Counted from the stretch's first letter, positions 1 through 11,130 are shown. The stretch is DNA of 64,000 bases from Prorocentrum cordatum (GCA_963575745.1 CAUYUJ010016059.1:384001-448000), one strand, 5' to 3'. Notes: generated by a model from the sequence alone, not told the origin. Numbers and translations are program-made.

Positions 1-180
1 GTGTGCTGGAATGAGTGTTGCAGACGCATGTGGACACACACAGAGTGGCCTTAGGTGGAGCTCCCTATGGGGGAACGAAACGTGTGGGCGGTGTGCCTGT
101 ATGGATGGTGCGGACTCATGTGGACACACCACTGTGGCCTTCAGTGGAACTCCCTATGGGGCCACGAAGCGCGTGAGGAA
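1..180 (+). repeat. 90-bp minisatellite, left-edge copies
   Basis: Two diverged copies of a roughly 90-bp unit. The landmark CTCCCTATGG recurs at 61 and 150. Each unit carries a GACGCATGTGGAC-like block, an 'ACTGTGGCCTT' block and a GAAACGTGTG-like block. The array is cut by the window start. The unit length is a multiple of three, so several frames stay open, but no frame is favoured and I do not call it coding. The same family recurs at 1240-1912 on this strand and at 63590-64000 on the opposite strand. Confidence 0.85.
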
Positions 181-262
181 TGAGCCGAAACGGGAGGAGC
201 CGGAAGCAACGACAGGAGGAGGGAGGATGGAGGAGGGGGAGGAGAGGAGAGGAGAAGAGGAG

Positions 263-321
263 AAGACGCGGGGCGTTCTCTTCAAAACCAAGGACCCCAA
301 ACCGGAGGATGGTGGGGAAAC
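263..321 (+). repeat. Conserved block of the composite module, copy 1
   Basis: A block of about 58 bp starting GACGCGGGG and containing TCTTCAAAAC, AAGGACCC and GGAGGATGGTGGGGAAAC. It follows a GGA-rich tract (185-262) that follows the 90-bp array. The same order of array, GGA tract and block appears at 1240-2213, and inverted at 64000-63491. It therefore belongs to a larger repeated module. Confidence 0.7.
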
Positions 322-1239
322 GACAAGACGTCGGAGGCCTGGAGATGCGCGCTCCACCTCCTCCTCTTCTCTCCTCCCCAAACACATTTGGGGCACCGCG
401 GAAAAAAAACGACTGCCAGCACTATTACATGTCATGTCGGTTCGCGGGCCCGCGACGAAGACATGGTGTGAGGTCGAGCGTTCGAGGGCCTCGCGTGATC
501 AACACATCACGACGTCGGATGTCGAAATCCTTCTCCTCCTCCTCCGCCCCGCCTCATCCACCCCCTTTATTCCCTTACGTGAAACCGTCTTCCTCGGGCT
601 GCTGCCCGTGCTCGGTCTCCCAGTTGTCGCTGGAGTTGTCCTAGCTGCCTCTCCTCATCTGTCCCGCATTCTCGTCCTTTTTCATACTCCTGCTTGCTCC
701 CTGCTCAACCTCCTCCCTTCTTCTCCGTCCTCCTCATCTTCCTCGTCCCTCCTTCCATCTTCCCTGTCTTTCTCCTCCTCTTCCTCGCCCTTCCGGCCCA
801 CTCCCTGCATTCGCTCCCTCCTCCCACCTCCACCCTTGCCCTCTTCCTAAGCGCGCTTATTCAGCTTGTGCCAGGTACCTGGCTAATTATTCCAACGCCA
901 GGTGATGGAGCCCAGCTTACCAACCCCGGAATCGGTGGCACATAGTGGCCCCCGATCGTGAACTGTGCAAAGCGGTCAACGTTATTCTGCCGCAGGGGTG
1001 TCGCAAATCAACACCACACCATCAGACGTGCCGATAATACATTATGTTGAGCGTGTCGTCCGACAATGTTTCAACAGTTTGAGTCCTCAAGATTGAACTC
1101 TTCAAGAACTACTCCGTGACAGACGCATCCGTGACTTCAAACACATCTTTCGCTGTACAGAGGATTATGGGTCCATGTCGCTGAAGAATTACCCTGGAGA
1201 AGGACCCAACCATATGCAGTTGTGAGTGATGCAGTTGTG
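322..1239. other. No gene seen; pyrimidine-rich then unique sequence
   Basis: Positions 520-850 are strongly CT-rich, with long open frames that are only translations of CTC and TCC runs. Positions 860-1239 are ordinary-complexity sequence with no similarity I recognise to the rest of the window. Confidence 0.6.
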
Positions 1240-1912
1240 ACAATCGTCTCTGGTGGCGCTCCCTATGGAGCCACGGAACGTGTTAGTGGTGTGCCGGAAT
1301 GGGGCGGGGTGGACGCATGTGGACCCTGCCACTGGGGCCTTCGATGGAGCTCGCTAGATGACCGCGAAAAATGTGAGGGGTGTGCCGACATGTTGCGGCC
1401 CGGCGCATGTGGACCCTGCCACTGGGGCCTTCGGCGAAGCTCCCTGTAGGGGCCACGAAACGTATGTGGTGTGTGCCGAAATGGGGGGGGAGCCGCATGT
1501 GGACCCTGCCACTGGGGCACTCGGCGGAGGAGCTCCCTGTAGGGGCCAGGAAGCGCGTGAGGAGTGTGCCGATGTGGACCGGGGAGACGGACCCGTACCC
1601 TGCCACTGAGGCCTTCTGTGGAGCTCCCGAAAGGGCCACGGAACGTATGAGAGGTGTGCCGACATGGGGCGGGGGAACGCATGTGGACCCCTCCACTGTG
1701 GCCTTTGGTGGCGCTCCGTATGGGGGCACGATACGTGTGAGGGTGTGCCGGCATAGGGCGGGATGCCGCATGTGAACCTTGCCACCGGGGCCTGCGGTGG
1801 AGCTCCCTATGGGGCCAGGGAACGCGTGAGAGATGTGCCAACATGTTGCGGGGGGGGACGCGTAGGGACCCTCCAACGGGGGCACGAGGCGTGTGAAGGG
1901 TGTGCTGACAGT
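1240..1912 (+). repeat. 90-bp minisatellite array, seven copies
   Basis: The landmark CTCCCTATGG or its variants occurs at 1259, 1350, 1440, 1533, 1624, 1714 and 1803, giving spacings of 91, 90, 93, 91, 90 and 89 bp. Copies share GGACCCTGCCACTGGGGCCT and GTGTGCCGAAATG-like blocks. The last partial copy fades at about 1912. The unit is a multiple of three, so 30-residue repeats appear in several frames on both strands. This is a property of the period and not evidence of translation. Confidence 0.9.
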
Positions 1913-1929
1913 GTGCCAAGAGGAGGGAG

Positions 1930-2060
1930 TCTCGCCGTCGCTCGGACGACTTTTTCCGTGAATTTGTTTGGTTTCGCGCGTGTTTGTTTGGCCCGATGGT
2001 CGAGGATGCTCCTCGATGGTCCTCGCCGAGAAAAAATGCACACGTTCGAACGATGCCAAG
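1930..2060 (+). repeat. Dispersed repeat, also at 44451-44588
   Basis: A segment of about 131 bp that aligns by eye along its whole length with 44451-44588. Shared landmarks in order are TCGCCGTCGCT, GGTTTCG then GCGTGTTT, TGGTCGA then GATGCTCCTCGA, GGTCCTCGCCGA, TGCACACGT and CGATGCCAAG. It lies between the 90-bp array and a GGA tract. It has no consistent reading frame and its function is unknown. Confidence 0.75.
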
Positions 2061-2155
2061 GAGGAGGAGAGGAGAGGAGGATGAGGATGAGGAGGAGGAG
2101 GAGGAGGAGGAGGAGGAGGAGGAGTAGGAGTAGGAGTAGGAGTAGGGGGAGGAAA
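2061..2155 (+). repeat. (GGA)n / GGAGTA purine tract
   Basis: Uninterrupted purine-rich microsatellite of GGA and GGAGTA units. It occupies the same position relative to the 90-bp array as the GGA tract at 185-262. Confidence 0.9.
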
Positions 2156-2160
2156 GGAGG

Positions 2161-2213
2161 GACACGGGGCGCTGCCTCTTCAGAACGAGGACCCGACGCC
2201 ACAGGATGGCTGG
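2161..2213 (+). repeat. Conserved block of the composite module, copy 2
   Basis: Carries GACACGGGGC, CTCTTCAGAACGAGGACC and CCACAGGATGGCTGG, matching the blocks at 263-321 and 63491-63545 (minus). Confidence 0.75.
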
Positions 2214-2600
2214 AACAATTCCTGCACTCTCCAACGACTCCATGGATGGACGGCGGCGGCTGTTCAAAATGCGGTGCTCCAGGAGTTGGCTCTGGGAGTC
2301 GCGCAGCGCACATTCGTAGCTTCCAGCGGCTATACAGAGAAAGCGGATCGTTTTCAAATGTGACTCCCGCCTCAGCGCAACGCACATTCGTCCAACAAAC
2401 TCGGGAAGTTGCTCGGATGGACGGCGGTACTTGTTCAACGTGTGGCTCTCGCCTCGGCGCCGCTTACCACAAGCCTAAAGTGCTTTCCGAATTACATGGA
2501 TGCAGGGCGGTAGTTTGTCAGAATGGAGCTCCCGCTTCAGAGTTCCTCAGGCTCCATTGTGCGACAGCGGTTGGAGGGCTGTCCCTGGGCGCTCTGTGAC
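2214..2600 (+). repeat. About 85-bp tandem repeat, four or more copies
   Basis: Units begin near 2243, 2330, 2416 and 2499. Landmarks are GGATGGACGGCGG, TTGTTCA with ATGTG, and CTCCCGCCTCAG with variants. A more diverged continuation is visible to about 2680. This is a different unit from the adjacent 90-bp array. Confidence 0.65.
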
Positions 2601-2784
2601 AGGACAGTTGAAGGCTTGGATGGAATCAATTCCTGGGTGGAAGGCGGTTCCTTTCCAGCATGTGATCAACCCTTGCCATTTCATTGAAAAGAGTCTCGGC
2701 ATGGTTTTGTAATTCTTAGTCGAGACATATGACCGGTCCTGGAAACTCGAATATCCCAAAAAAAGAACACCCCTTGGGGACGCA

Positions 2785-3010
2785 TCTTTTACTTCCGCCG
2801 CCTTCCGCCGAGCTTCTGCTGGCTTCCGCCGGCGGAGCCGCGCTCGTTTGCTTCCGCCACCTTGCGCCGTCATTCCGCCGCCGTCCGCCGAGGAACAGAT
2901 GTTAACTCCTTCGGCCCTCGAAGGCGAGGCCCTTTGCGCAACGCCTCATATGGACAGGCGGTTCCTTTTCACAGCGGGGTCCTCGCCTGCACGGAGGGCC
3001 CTCGAGGCGC
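2785..3010 (+). repeat. Dispersed TTCCGCC / TTCGACCCTCGAA repeat, copy 1
   Basis: A TTCCGCC-rich leader (2790-2895) precedes a core at 2898-2955 (GATGTTAACTCCTTCGGCC, then CTCGAAGGCGAGGCCCTT). The same leader and core arrangement occurs at 11018-11130 and 34440-34580, all on the plus strand. The core contains a short dyad, TTCGA then TCGAA. Its function is unknown. Confidence 0.75.
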
Positions 3011-3117
3011 TCGTCTGGTAGCTGGGGGCACGCCCATAGGTGACAAGGAACGCTTGCAGTTGCAGGGGCTCGTGGAGAGAGGACTCGTGACGAGCGGCGT
3101 CGTACTGCAACTCCGTG

Positions 3118-3440
3118 GACTCTCCCTCCTCCTCCTCCTCCTCCTCCTCCTCCTCCTACTCCTCCTCCTCCTCCTCCTCCTCCTCCTCCTCCTCCTCCTC
3201 CTCCTCATTATTCTCCTTCTCCTCTTCTTCTTCTGTTTCGTCTTCTCCTGTCCCTCCTTCTCCTTCTCCCTCGCTCTCCTCTCATTCTCATCGACCCTCT
3301 TCCTTCTGGCGTCCGCATCCTTCCTACTTCTCATTTTTCCTCCTCGTTCCGCCTTCCTTCTCCTCCTCCTCCTCCTCCTCCTCCTCTTCCTCCTCCTCCT
3401 CCTTCCCCTCCCTCCCTCCCTCCCCCCCTCCGCCCCTCCT
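3118..3440 (+). repeat. (CTC)n pyrimidine tracts
   Basis: Near-pure CTC at 3118-3215 and 3358-3440, with imperfect CT-rich sequence between. The minus strand gives an Arg/Glu/Gly-rich open frame running from about 4.2 kb down to 3.0 kb, which is only a translation of GGA repeats. Confidence 0.9.
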
Positions 3441-3589
3441 CGGCGAGGAGTGAAAGAGAGACGGAAGGGCGCCGAGGAGGGGCGGAGGCGCGGGAGCAGC
3501 AACGGCCGCACGGGCGGCAGCTCCTCCCCTGGACCGCCGCTCGCCGCGGTTCCTCGCTGGGCCCCCCGAGGCCGAGGAGTGGCAACGTA

Positions 3590-3955
3590 GTCCCCCTCCC
3601 CCCCTCCTCCCCTCTCCCTCTCCCTCCTCCTCCTCCTCCTTCTCCCTCCCCCTACCTCGTCTCTCCTCCTCCCTCCTTCCTCCTCCTCCCTCCTCTTCCC
3701 GCCTCCTCCCTCCTCCTCCTCCCTCCTGCTTCTCCCTGGTCCTCCTCTTCCTCCTCCTCCCTCCTCTTCCTCCTCCTCCTCCCTCCCTCCCTCCCTCCCA
3801 TTCCCTCCTCCTCCTCCCTCTTTATTCCTCCCTCCTCGTCGAGCTGCTGCTGTTGTCCTTGCTGCTCCCCCGCCGCCTGCTGCCGCTGCTTCTGCTGCTG
3901 CTGCTGCTGCTGCTGTTGCTGTTGCTGCTGCTACTGCTGCTGCTGCTATGCGGGA
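3590..3955 (+). repeat. TCC-rich tract followed by (CTG)n
   Basis: TCC/CCTCCC-rich sequence from 3590 to 3838, then a CTG/TTG trinucleotide tract from 3842 to about 3950 (CTGCTGCTGTTGCTG pattern). Confidence 0.9.
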
Positions 3956-5153
3956 AACTTTGGCCGAAGATCCGGATCTCCCCCTGCTGATCCTTGGGAT
4001 ATGACCGGCTGCTTGTTCCATCTGGGAAATGTAAGATGACGACGGATAGAATGATGTGGGGGGAACGACCAACAAAATGGTGTCCGAATCTTCGGCTTCC
4101 GCTTCGCTTCGGCTCCGTCTGGCCCGTCGGCTGTCCAGGCGCGCGCCCCAAGCGGGCGGGAGGGAACGATGAAAAAGTAGTTTCCTGGCCGGGGCCCGAT
4201 TTTCTGATAATTGTCGTGGGCGCCGCCACGCGAACACGACCCCTTGTAATTTCTCAATCACCGTCCTGCATTAAAGAGGAGGGGCAGGATGGGTTCCCCA
4301 GTCTTCGACCAAGACGGCATCTCGCAGCAAGTTAACGAAGGAGGGACGGGTGCACAGACGCAGAGCTCCCCGGAGGGGAACGTTGGACGGGGAACTGTAA
4401 AAGGGGTAGCGTGAGACGGGGAACTGTAGAGGGGGAACAGACAGGGAACTGTAGAGGGGGAGCGTTGCAAGGGGAGGCTCAGAGGGGGGCGCATCGGTCC
4501 TCGATCGCGAATCCGTACGTTCCTGGGTGGGGTGGGCTGTCAGGCCCCTGTCTGCGATAAATGGACCCCCGAGCCTATCCTTCCCTGGCGTTGCCACTGG
4601 TCCCCTCTTCGCCCCCCCTCGGCTCCTCCGATATGATCGCTCCATTGCACAGCAACATAGATGCCGAATCCTTCCCCAGGGCCAGTTTCTCGCCCTGGAT
4701 CAAATTTCTGATGGTCCTGGAGCCCGAAAACGGAGCCTGAAACCAAGATCAAAAGAAAACGGAACAACAACAACAGAAAAAACGTCGGAAACCCTCAGCT
4801 TTGGGTGTTGCAATGATTTTCCCAACTAGCTGTTCCGAAAAAAATTCGGGCCCTGGAACCCTCAGATGAATCCGGCTCGAAAAATGGCGCGGAAAAAACC
4901 TGCGGCAATTCAGGTGCACAGACTCAGAGACTCGGCCCATTCAGGGTCCCTTGCTTCACCCCCCATGTAGGCCAACCCCCTTTTACAACCTGCTCGAAAG
5001 CTCCCCTCCCCGCCCCATCCCCCTCGGCCATGAAGGCAAGGCTTAGCCCCCGGCTCGGAGCCCGCGGGCGCGGCCGTTGTGGCCGGCGAGACGCGCAGCA
5101 GCCCCCGCTTGGAGGCCGTCTTGTTCGGCTGCCTCTGGGGAGGGTGGACGCAA

Positions 5154-5154
<1 letters not shown>
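3956..5154. other. No gene seen; short minisatellite at 4385-4475
   Basis: Mostly unique sequence. A small tandem repeat has GGGGAACTGTA landmarks near 4390, 4420 and 4445 (25-30 bp period). Otherwise I see nothing recognisable. Confidence 0.55.
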
Positions 5155-5202
<48 letters not shown>

Positions 5203-5225
5203 TGTTAGTGTGTTGTGTGTGTGCG
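5155..5225 (+). repeat. (GT)n microsatellite
   Basis: A run of GT dinucleotides from 5157 to about 5200, then imperfect GT to 5225. Confidence 0.95.
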
Positions 5226-8200
5226 CGGGCGGAAGTGCTCGACATCGGTGCTGCTCGCAAGAGCGAGAGCGGGTAACATGAATGTCTGGGGCCCCTGCGT
5301 GGGGGGCTCCAGATCAAGCCGAAACCGGCGCGTTTCCCTGAAACGCCCTTTTCGGCATCTCCAAAACGATCTGAATCGACAGATGTTTCGGCCAACCCCC
5401 ACACGCTTCTTTGTGCGCGAATGGATAATTCACATATATGCATACATCCATACAGGTATATATATATATATATGTGTATCAGAGATCAGAGTGAGACGGC
5501 CGAGCGGTCATTGATTGTCCCTGGGTGCGTGGCTGTAGGTTTCCGCGGTGCGGATCGTTGTTGTCATTGCTGTTGTTGTTGCTGTTGTTGTTGCTAATGC
5601 TGTCGTTGTTGCTGTTGTTGTTGTTGGTGGTGGTGTCGTTGTTGTTGTCGTCGTCAGGGTTGTTGAATTGTAACTTCTAAATGATAAATGTTGCTGGTTC
5701 CGCCGCCCGATAGCCATTGCATCTTTCAATTAAAGTGCTGTTCCCGGGCTCGCACCCTGTTTTCCACAAAGGAACGTAAGGGTCACCATTATGGGCCCCT
5801 CGCCCCCGATGTATAACAACAGCGGTCCCCTGCCTGATATTTTCAAAAAAATATATTTCCAAATCGCGCTCTCGCGCGGGAGCTTCTCACAAGTTATACA
5901 GTACCGGAATCGAGCTCTCGCGTGGTGCTTCCTCGCAATGTATTTAAGGGCCGCGCCCTCCACACTCAGGGATCATGCTCTCGCTGTTGATGTCAGCCCG
6001 ATGTATTTGGGAATCGCGCTATCGTTTGAGACTTCGTCACGGTTCATGCAGGACGCACGCTTCAGCAACCCGCCTGCTCGACCTGGCTGCCTGGGCCCGC
6101 CTTCCCGACCCGCCCGTCGGGGTCTACCCGCCCGATTTGCCCGTCTGCTTTTGCCAACTGTCGTCTTGCTCCTGGCCCCCCCTGCTACTCTCTCGTGCTC
6201 CATCCTCCCTCCCCATTGTCCCTTCCGTCCATATGTCCTCTCTTCCTTCCTTGAGGGCTGCACGAAATACACGTTGCAGGGAAGAGAGGTATCTCTTGAA
6301 AGGGGTTCAATCGAAAACGAAGGGGGTGGATATCGAGGGTTTGGGACATACGTGTTGAATGGCACGCGAGCGAGTAAGAGCGAACACTATTAAATTGACT
6401 GTTGTTGTATTGGTCGTTGAATTCTCGCTTCTCAACAATCATGATTGTTGAGACCCCCCTTCCGGTCGCCTTTGTATTCTCTCATGTAATATGCTTCTCC
6501 TCGGGTTCGACCTTTTGTGGTAAAGAAAAACGGAAACCGAAGGGTCACCAAACTGCGCTGTTGGGCCCCAGCTTACAACACCAACAATGGCGCCCGCCTG
6601 ATACATCCCCACATTGTATTCGCGCTCTCGTGCGGGACTTCTTAACCGTTCACACCCGATTCGTGTTCTCGCGTGAGACGCCCTTGCGATTTATTCAGGC
6701 GCCGCGCCATCGACTTTCAAGAATCACACTAACGCTGTGGACTTCCCCGCGATGTATTTGTGATTTCGGTATCGCTTAAGACTTCCCCGCGATTCATGCA
6801 AGACGCACGCTTCCACAAATCGTCTGCCCCTTGTCCCTCCTTTCCATCCGTCATCTCCACTCCCCTGCCTTAGCGGCTGAGCAAAAAAACATGTTGCAGG
6901 TAAGAGAGATATACCCCAAAGGGGGGAACGATCAAAGACGAAGAGGGCGGGTATCGAGGGTTTGGGATATACGTGTTGAATGACACGCGAGCACATCGAA
7001 GCGAACAATCTTAAAATGATTGGTGTTGTTGGTTGGTGCTGATGTTTTTGTTATTGTTGCTGGTGTTGATGTTGTTGTGGTTGTTGCTGCTGTTGTTGAT
7101 GTTGTGAATGTGGTTGTTAGTGTTGTTGCTGTTGAATTCTCAATTCTACCGAATAATTATGGTTGATCCCCTCTCTTGGGCAGATTTATTTCTTTCAAGT
7201 AAAGTGCTTCTCCCAGGACTCACACCTTGTTTCTTTTTTACAAGGGGAAATGAAGGGTCACCAGAATGGGCCCCTGGCCCCGGAGTTGCAACATCACCCG
7301 CTCCCGCCGGATACTTCCTCACGTTTTATTTCAAAATCGAGCTCCCGCGCGGGAATTTGTCAATGTATACCGGAATCGCGCTCTCGCGTGGGACGTTCTC
7401 ACAATGTATTCAGATGCCGCGTCCTCGATACTCAGGAATCACGCTTTCGCTGCGGTTTCCCGCACGATGAATTTGGGAATCGCGCTATCGCTCGAGACTT
7501 CGTCGCGATTCATGCGGGCCGCACGCCCGCCTTCCCGACCCGCCTGTTGGGGTCTACCCACTCGATCTGCCCGTCGGCTTCTGCCACGTTTTTTCTTGCT
7601 CCTAGCCCCCCCCCCTGCTACTCTCTCTCGTGCTCCATCCTCCTCCCTGCCCCTTGTTCCTTCCACCCATTCGTCTTCTCCTTCCCTGCCTGAGGGGCTG
7701 CAAAAACTACACGTTGAAGGTGAGACAGATATATCCCCCCAAGGGGGTACGATCGAAGACGTAGAGGGTGGGTATCGAGGCTTTGGGACATGTGTTGAAT
7801 GGCCCGCGTACAGATCAAAGCGAACAGTATTACAATGGTTGTTGTTGTTGTTGTTGACGTGGTTCTTGAGTGCTCATTTCTGAAGAAAAATGTTCTTGTG
7901 GATCCGCCAAATGCCCATTGCATACTTTCAAACAAAATGCTCCTCCCGGGGTGCGCGCGTTGTTTTTGTCAGAGAAAATCTGTGGTCACCAAACTGCGCC
8001 TCTGGCCTGCGGTTTGCAACAACACTGGCTCCCGCCGGATACTTCCTCACAGTGTAGTTCACATTCGCGCTCTCGCGCGGACTTCTTGATAATGTCTCCA
8101 AGAATCGCGCTCTCGCGTGGCAGTCCTTTACAATGTATTAGGGCACCGCGCCCCTAAAAACTCACAAATCGCGTTCTCGCAATGGACTACCTGACGGGTT

Positions 8201-8837
8201 ACTTGGGAATCGCCTTATCGATCGAAACTTCTTTCATGATGGGCTGACGCCTTACCGACCCGCACGCGACCTGGCCGCCTGGGCCCGCCCGCCCGACCTG
8301 CCCGTTAGGGTCCGCCCGCCGAAAATGCCAGGCTGGTTCTTCCGCTTGCGATGCTGCTCCTAACCCTCCTCCTGAAACATGTTATCGCGTTCCATCATCC
8401 CCCCTCCCCCTTATCCATCCACTCCACCCCTCCTTCCCCCGCTTTAGGGGATGCGCCAACTACCCGCGGCAGGTAAGGAAGATGAGCCCCCAAGGGGGTT
8501 ACGATCGAAGACGAAGAAGGCGGGTACCGATCATGTGGGATTTACGCGTTGAATGGCACGCGGGCAGATGTAGGAGCGAACAGTTTTGAAAATATGATTG
8601 AATTTTCAGCCTTGAAGAACAATTATTGTTGATCACCGCCTGCTGGTGCACACTGTTTTTTGTTCAATCCAAATGCCCCCCATCGGGGCTCGCACCTTGT
8701 TTTATCACGGAACAATTTCCTGCTCAAACTCTGTCTTTGGCCCCCCGGCTACAACAACAACGGCTCCAGCCTGATACTACTTCCACAGCAACTCTTCCTC
8801 ACAATTTATGCAGGAATCGCGCTCTCGCGTGGCTCTC

Positions 8838-8950
8838 GACACTCAGGAATCGACGCGACACTCAGGAATCACTCAGGAATCACTCAAGAATTGACACGAC
8901 ACTCAGGAATCACGACAGATGCCGCGCCCTCGACACTCAGGAATCACCTT
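8838..8950 (+). repeat. Short CACTCAGGAATC minisatellite
   Basis: Repeated CACTCAGGAATC, with spacer GACGCGA or GACACGA, inside copy 5 of the 740-bp repeat. It is a local amplification of a motif present singly in the other copies. Confidence 0.8.
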
Positions 8951-10074
8951 ACGATCTCGCTTCGGCTTTTCTCACGATTTACTTTGGAATCGCGCCATCG
9001 CTCAAGACTTCCTCGCGATCCATGCAAGACGCACGCTTCAACAACCCGCCTGTCCAACCTTTCCGCCTGGGCCCGCCTTCCCGACCCTCCCGCTGGGGGC
9101 CGCCCACCCGCTCTGTCCGTCTGGTTCTGCATCGTGTTTTCTGCTCTTAGCCCCATCTCCTGGTAATTTCTCGCGTGTTCCATCCTTTGTCCCTCCCTTT
9201 TTGATCCGTCTACTCTTCCCCTGTTTTAAGGGCAGCGCAAAATGCACGTGGCAGGTTAGGAAGATATGCCCCCAAGGGGGTGCGATCGAAGAGAAAGAGG
9301 GCAGGAACCTATGTTTTGGGAAATACGTGATAAATGGCACGCGAGCAGGCTAGGAGCGAACAGTCTTAAATTGATTGTTTTGTTTAATTATTGTTGATCC
9401 CCCCTCACCGGTGCATGCTGTTTTTCTCAATCAAAGTGTACCCCTCGACGCTCGCACCCGGCTTTTTGACAGGGAATGTCGTCGTGCTCAAACTGGGCCC
9501 CTGGCCCCCCGGATTACAACAACAACAACAACAACAACGGCTCCGGCTAGAGACTTCCTCCAAATTTACTCAGGACCCCCGCTCCTGAGACTTTCTCACA
9601 ATTTACTCAGGATCGGTGCTCCCGCCTGCGACCTCCTCGCAATTTAGTCAGGACCCCCGCTCCCATCTGAGACTTCCCTACAATTTACTCAGGAACGGCG
9701 CTCCCGCTTGAGACTCCCTCGCAATTGAGAAAAAAACCCTTCCTCGCAATCTACTCAAAACCCTCGCTCCCGCCAGAGAACCCCTCACATGTTATTCAGG
9801 AATTGCGCTCTCGCCTGTGACTTCCATGCAATGTATTCAAAGATCGCATTTTCGACGTTCAGGAAACACGCTTCGCCAAGAACGCCGCTACAATTTACTT
9901 AGTAATCGCGCTCTCGCCATACTCAGGCATCCCGCTTGAATGTCCCACCCGCCCGACCCGCCCGTCAGGGGATCGCCCGCCAGTCGTGGGCTCCCGCCCG
10001 AGGCTTCCTTCAGGAACGACGCTTTCGCCTAGGACTTCCTCGAACGTTCACGCTCTTATCTTCCTGCTCCTCCT

Positions 10075-10110
10075 CCCTCTCCCTCCTCTCTCCTCCCTCC
10101 TCTCCTCCCT

Positions 10111-10144
<34 letters not shown>

Positions 10145-10335
10145 CCTCATCCTTATCCCTCTCTGCCCTATCCCCTCTCCCTCCTCTCCCTCCTCCCTTC
10201 TCCCTCCCCTCTCCTGTCTCCCCCCTCCCTGTTTCATTCTCTCTATCCCCTCTCTCTCTCTTTCTCTACCTCTCTGATATGTTTTTTTTTTTTTTCTCTC
10301 TCTCTCTCTCTCTCACTCTGCCTCTAATCAGCCGC
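10075..10335 (+). repeat. (CT)n pyrimidine tract
   Basis: CT and TCC repeats, with a pure T run at about 10282-10294. It expands the sixth copy of the 740-bp repeat. Confidence 0.9.
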
Positions 10336-10779
10336 CCTCCTCTTCGCTCCTTCTCTCCTGGCATTATCCCTCCTCCTTCGTCCTTCCCCCTCCCTTCCTC
10401 CCACTATCTCTCGTTCTCCCCCTCCTCTTCTTGCAGGGCCCACACCAACCCCAATGGCGGGCACATGTACGCCCACGAAGGATTGTTCGCCCGTTCAGGT
10501 TTGCCCGCCAGTCTGAGCCCGCCGCCCCCCACAACGGGAAATAATCCCCTCAAAGGGCGTGTGATTGAAGACAAAAAGGGCGGGTATCGAGGGTGTGGGA
10601 ACTCGTTTTGAATGACACACGGCCAAATAAGAGCGAAAAGTCTTAGAATGAGTCTTGCTGTTGTTGTGGTTGTTTTGATTGTTAGTGTGGCTGTTGTTGT
10701 TGTTGCGCTTGTTGATGATGCTGCCGTTGTTGTTGTGGTGGTAATGGTGGGGGGTGGTTGTTGTTTGTAATATGTTGTT

Positions 10780-10905
10780 TGTTCTTGTCGTCCCGGCCGC
10801 GACCCGGCCCGCGACCCGCCCGCGACCCACCAGCGACCCATCCTGCGACCCACCCGCGACTCGCTCGCGACACACCTGCGACCCACCGCGCGCCCGTCCC
10901 CTCAC
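10780..10905 (+). repeat. GCGACCC minisatellite
   Basis: About eight to ten repeats of a GCGACCC(A/G)CCC-type unit, 10-14 bp long. Confidence 0.8.
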
Positions 10906-11017
10906 TCGTATCCACAACTGCGGTGTGCTACATACAGGTATAAAGATGTATGGCGGCAGACTGCAGACATCCTGACCATAAGAAGTGGTCATCACTGGGG
11001 GGAGTAACTATTTGCGG

Positions 11018-11130
11018 CGGCCTTCCGCTGGCTTCTGCAGGGCTTTCCACACCTTCCGCTGAACAAAAGATGTCAACTCTTTCGACCCTCGAAGGCGATG
11101 CCCTTCTAGAAAACGCCGTATGTATATCGA
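11018..11130 (+). repeat. Dispersed TTCCGCC / TTCGACCCTCGAA repeat, copy 2
   Basis: Leader with CTTCCGCTGGCTTCTGC, then the core from 11069 (GATGTCAACTCTTTCGACC, then CTCGAAGGCGATGCCCTT). Matches 2785-3010 and 34440-34580. Confidence 0.75.

Larger units (their letters stand above)
5535..10660 (+). repeat. Long tandem repeat, period about 740 bp, six copies
   Basis: Unit starts are marked by TTGTTGATCCCCC-like sequence at about 5692, 6445, 7160, 7895, 8626 and 9391, giving periods of 753, 715, 735, 731 and 765 bp. Each unit contains, in order: TCAA.AAAGTGCT.CTCCCGGG and a GGGTCACCA-type block; several 40-46-bp sub-repeats with GGAATCGCGCTCTCGCGTGG; a TTCATGCAGGACGCACGC-like block; a CCCGCC-rich block; a CCAAGGGGG / GATCGAAGACGAAGAGGG block (6309, 6929, 7750, 8502, 9284, 10562); GTGTTGAATGGCACGCG; and a GTT-rich end. 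The sixth unit is expanded to about 1.27 kb by extra sub-repeats and a CT tract. No frame is conserved between copies, so I call it non-coding satellite-like DNA. Confidence 0.85.

Noticed and set aside
1240-1912. CRISPR-like array
   Set aside because: The units are contiguous 90-bp tandem repeats without distinct spacers, and the context is eukaryotic.
2969-4261. 430-codon minus-strand open frame rich in Arg, Glu and Gly
   Set aside because: Its sequence is the translation of GGA/TCC repeats. Overlapping frames on the other strand are equally open, and no domain is present.
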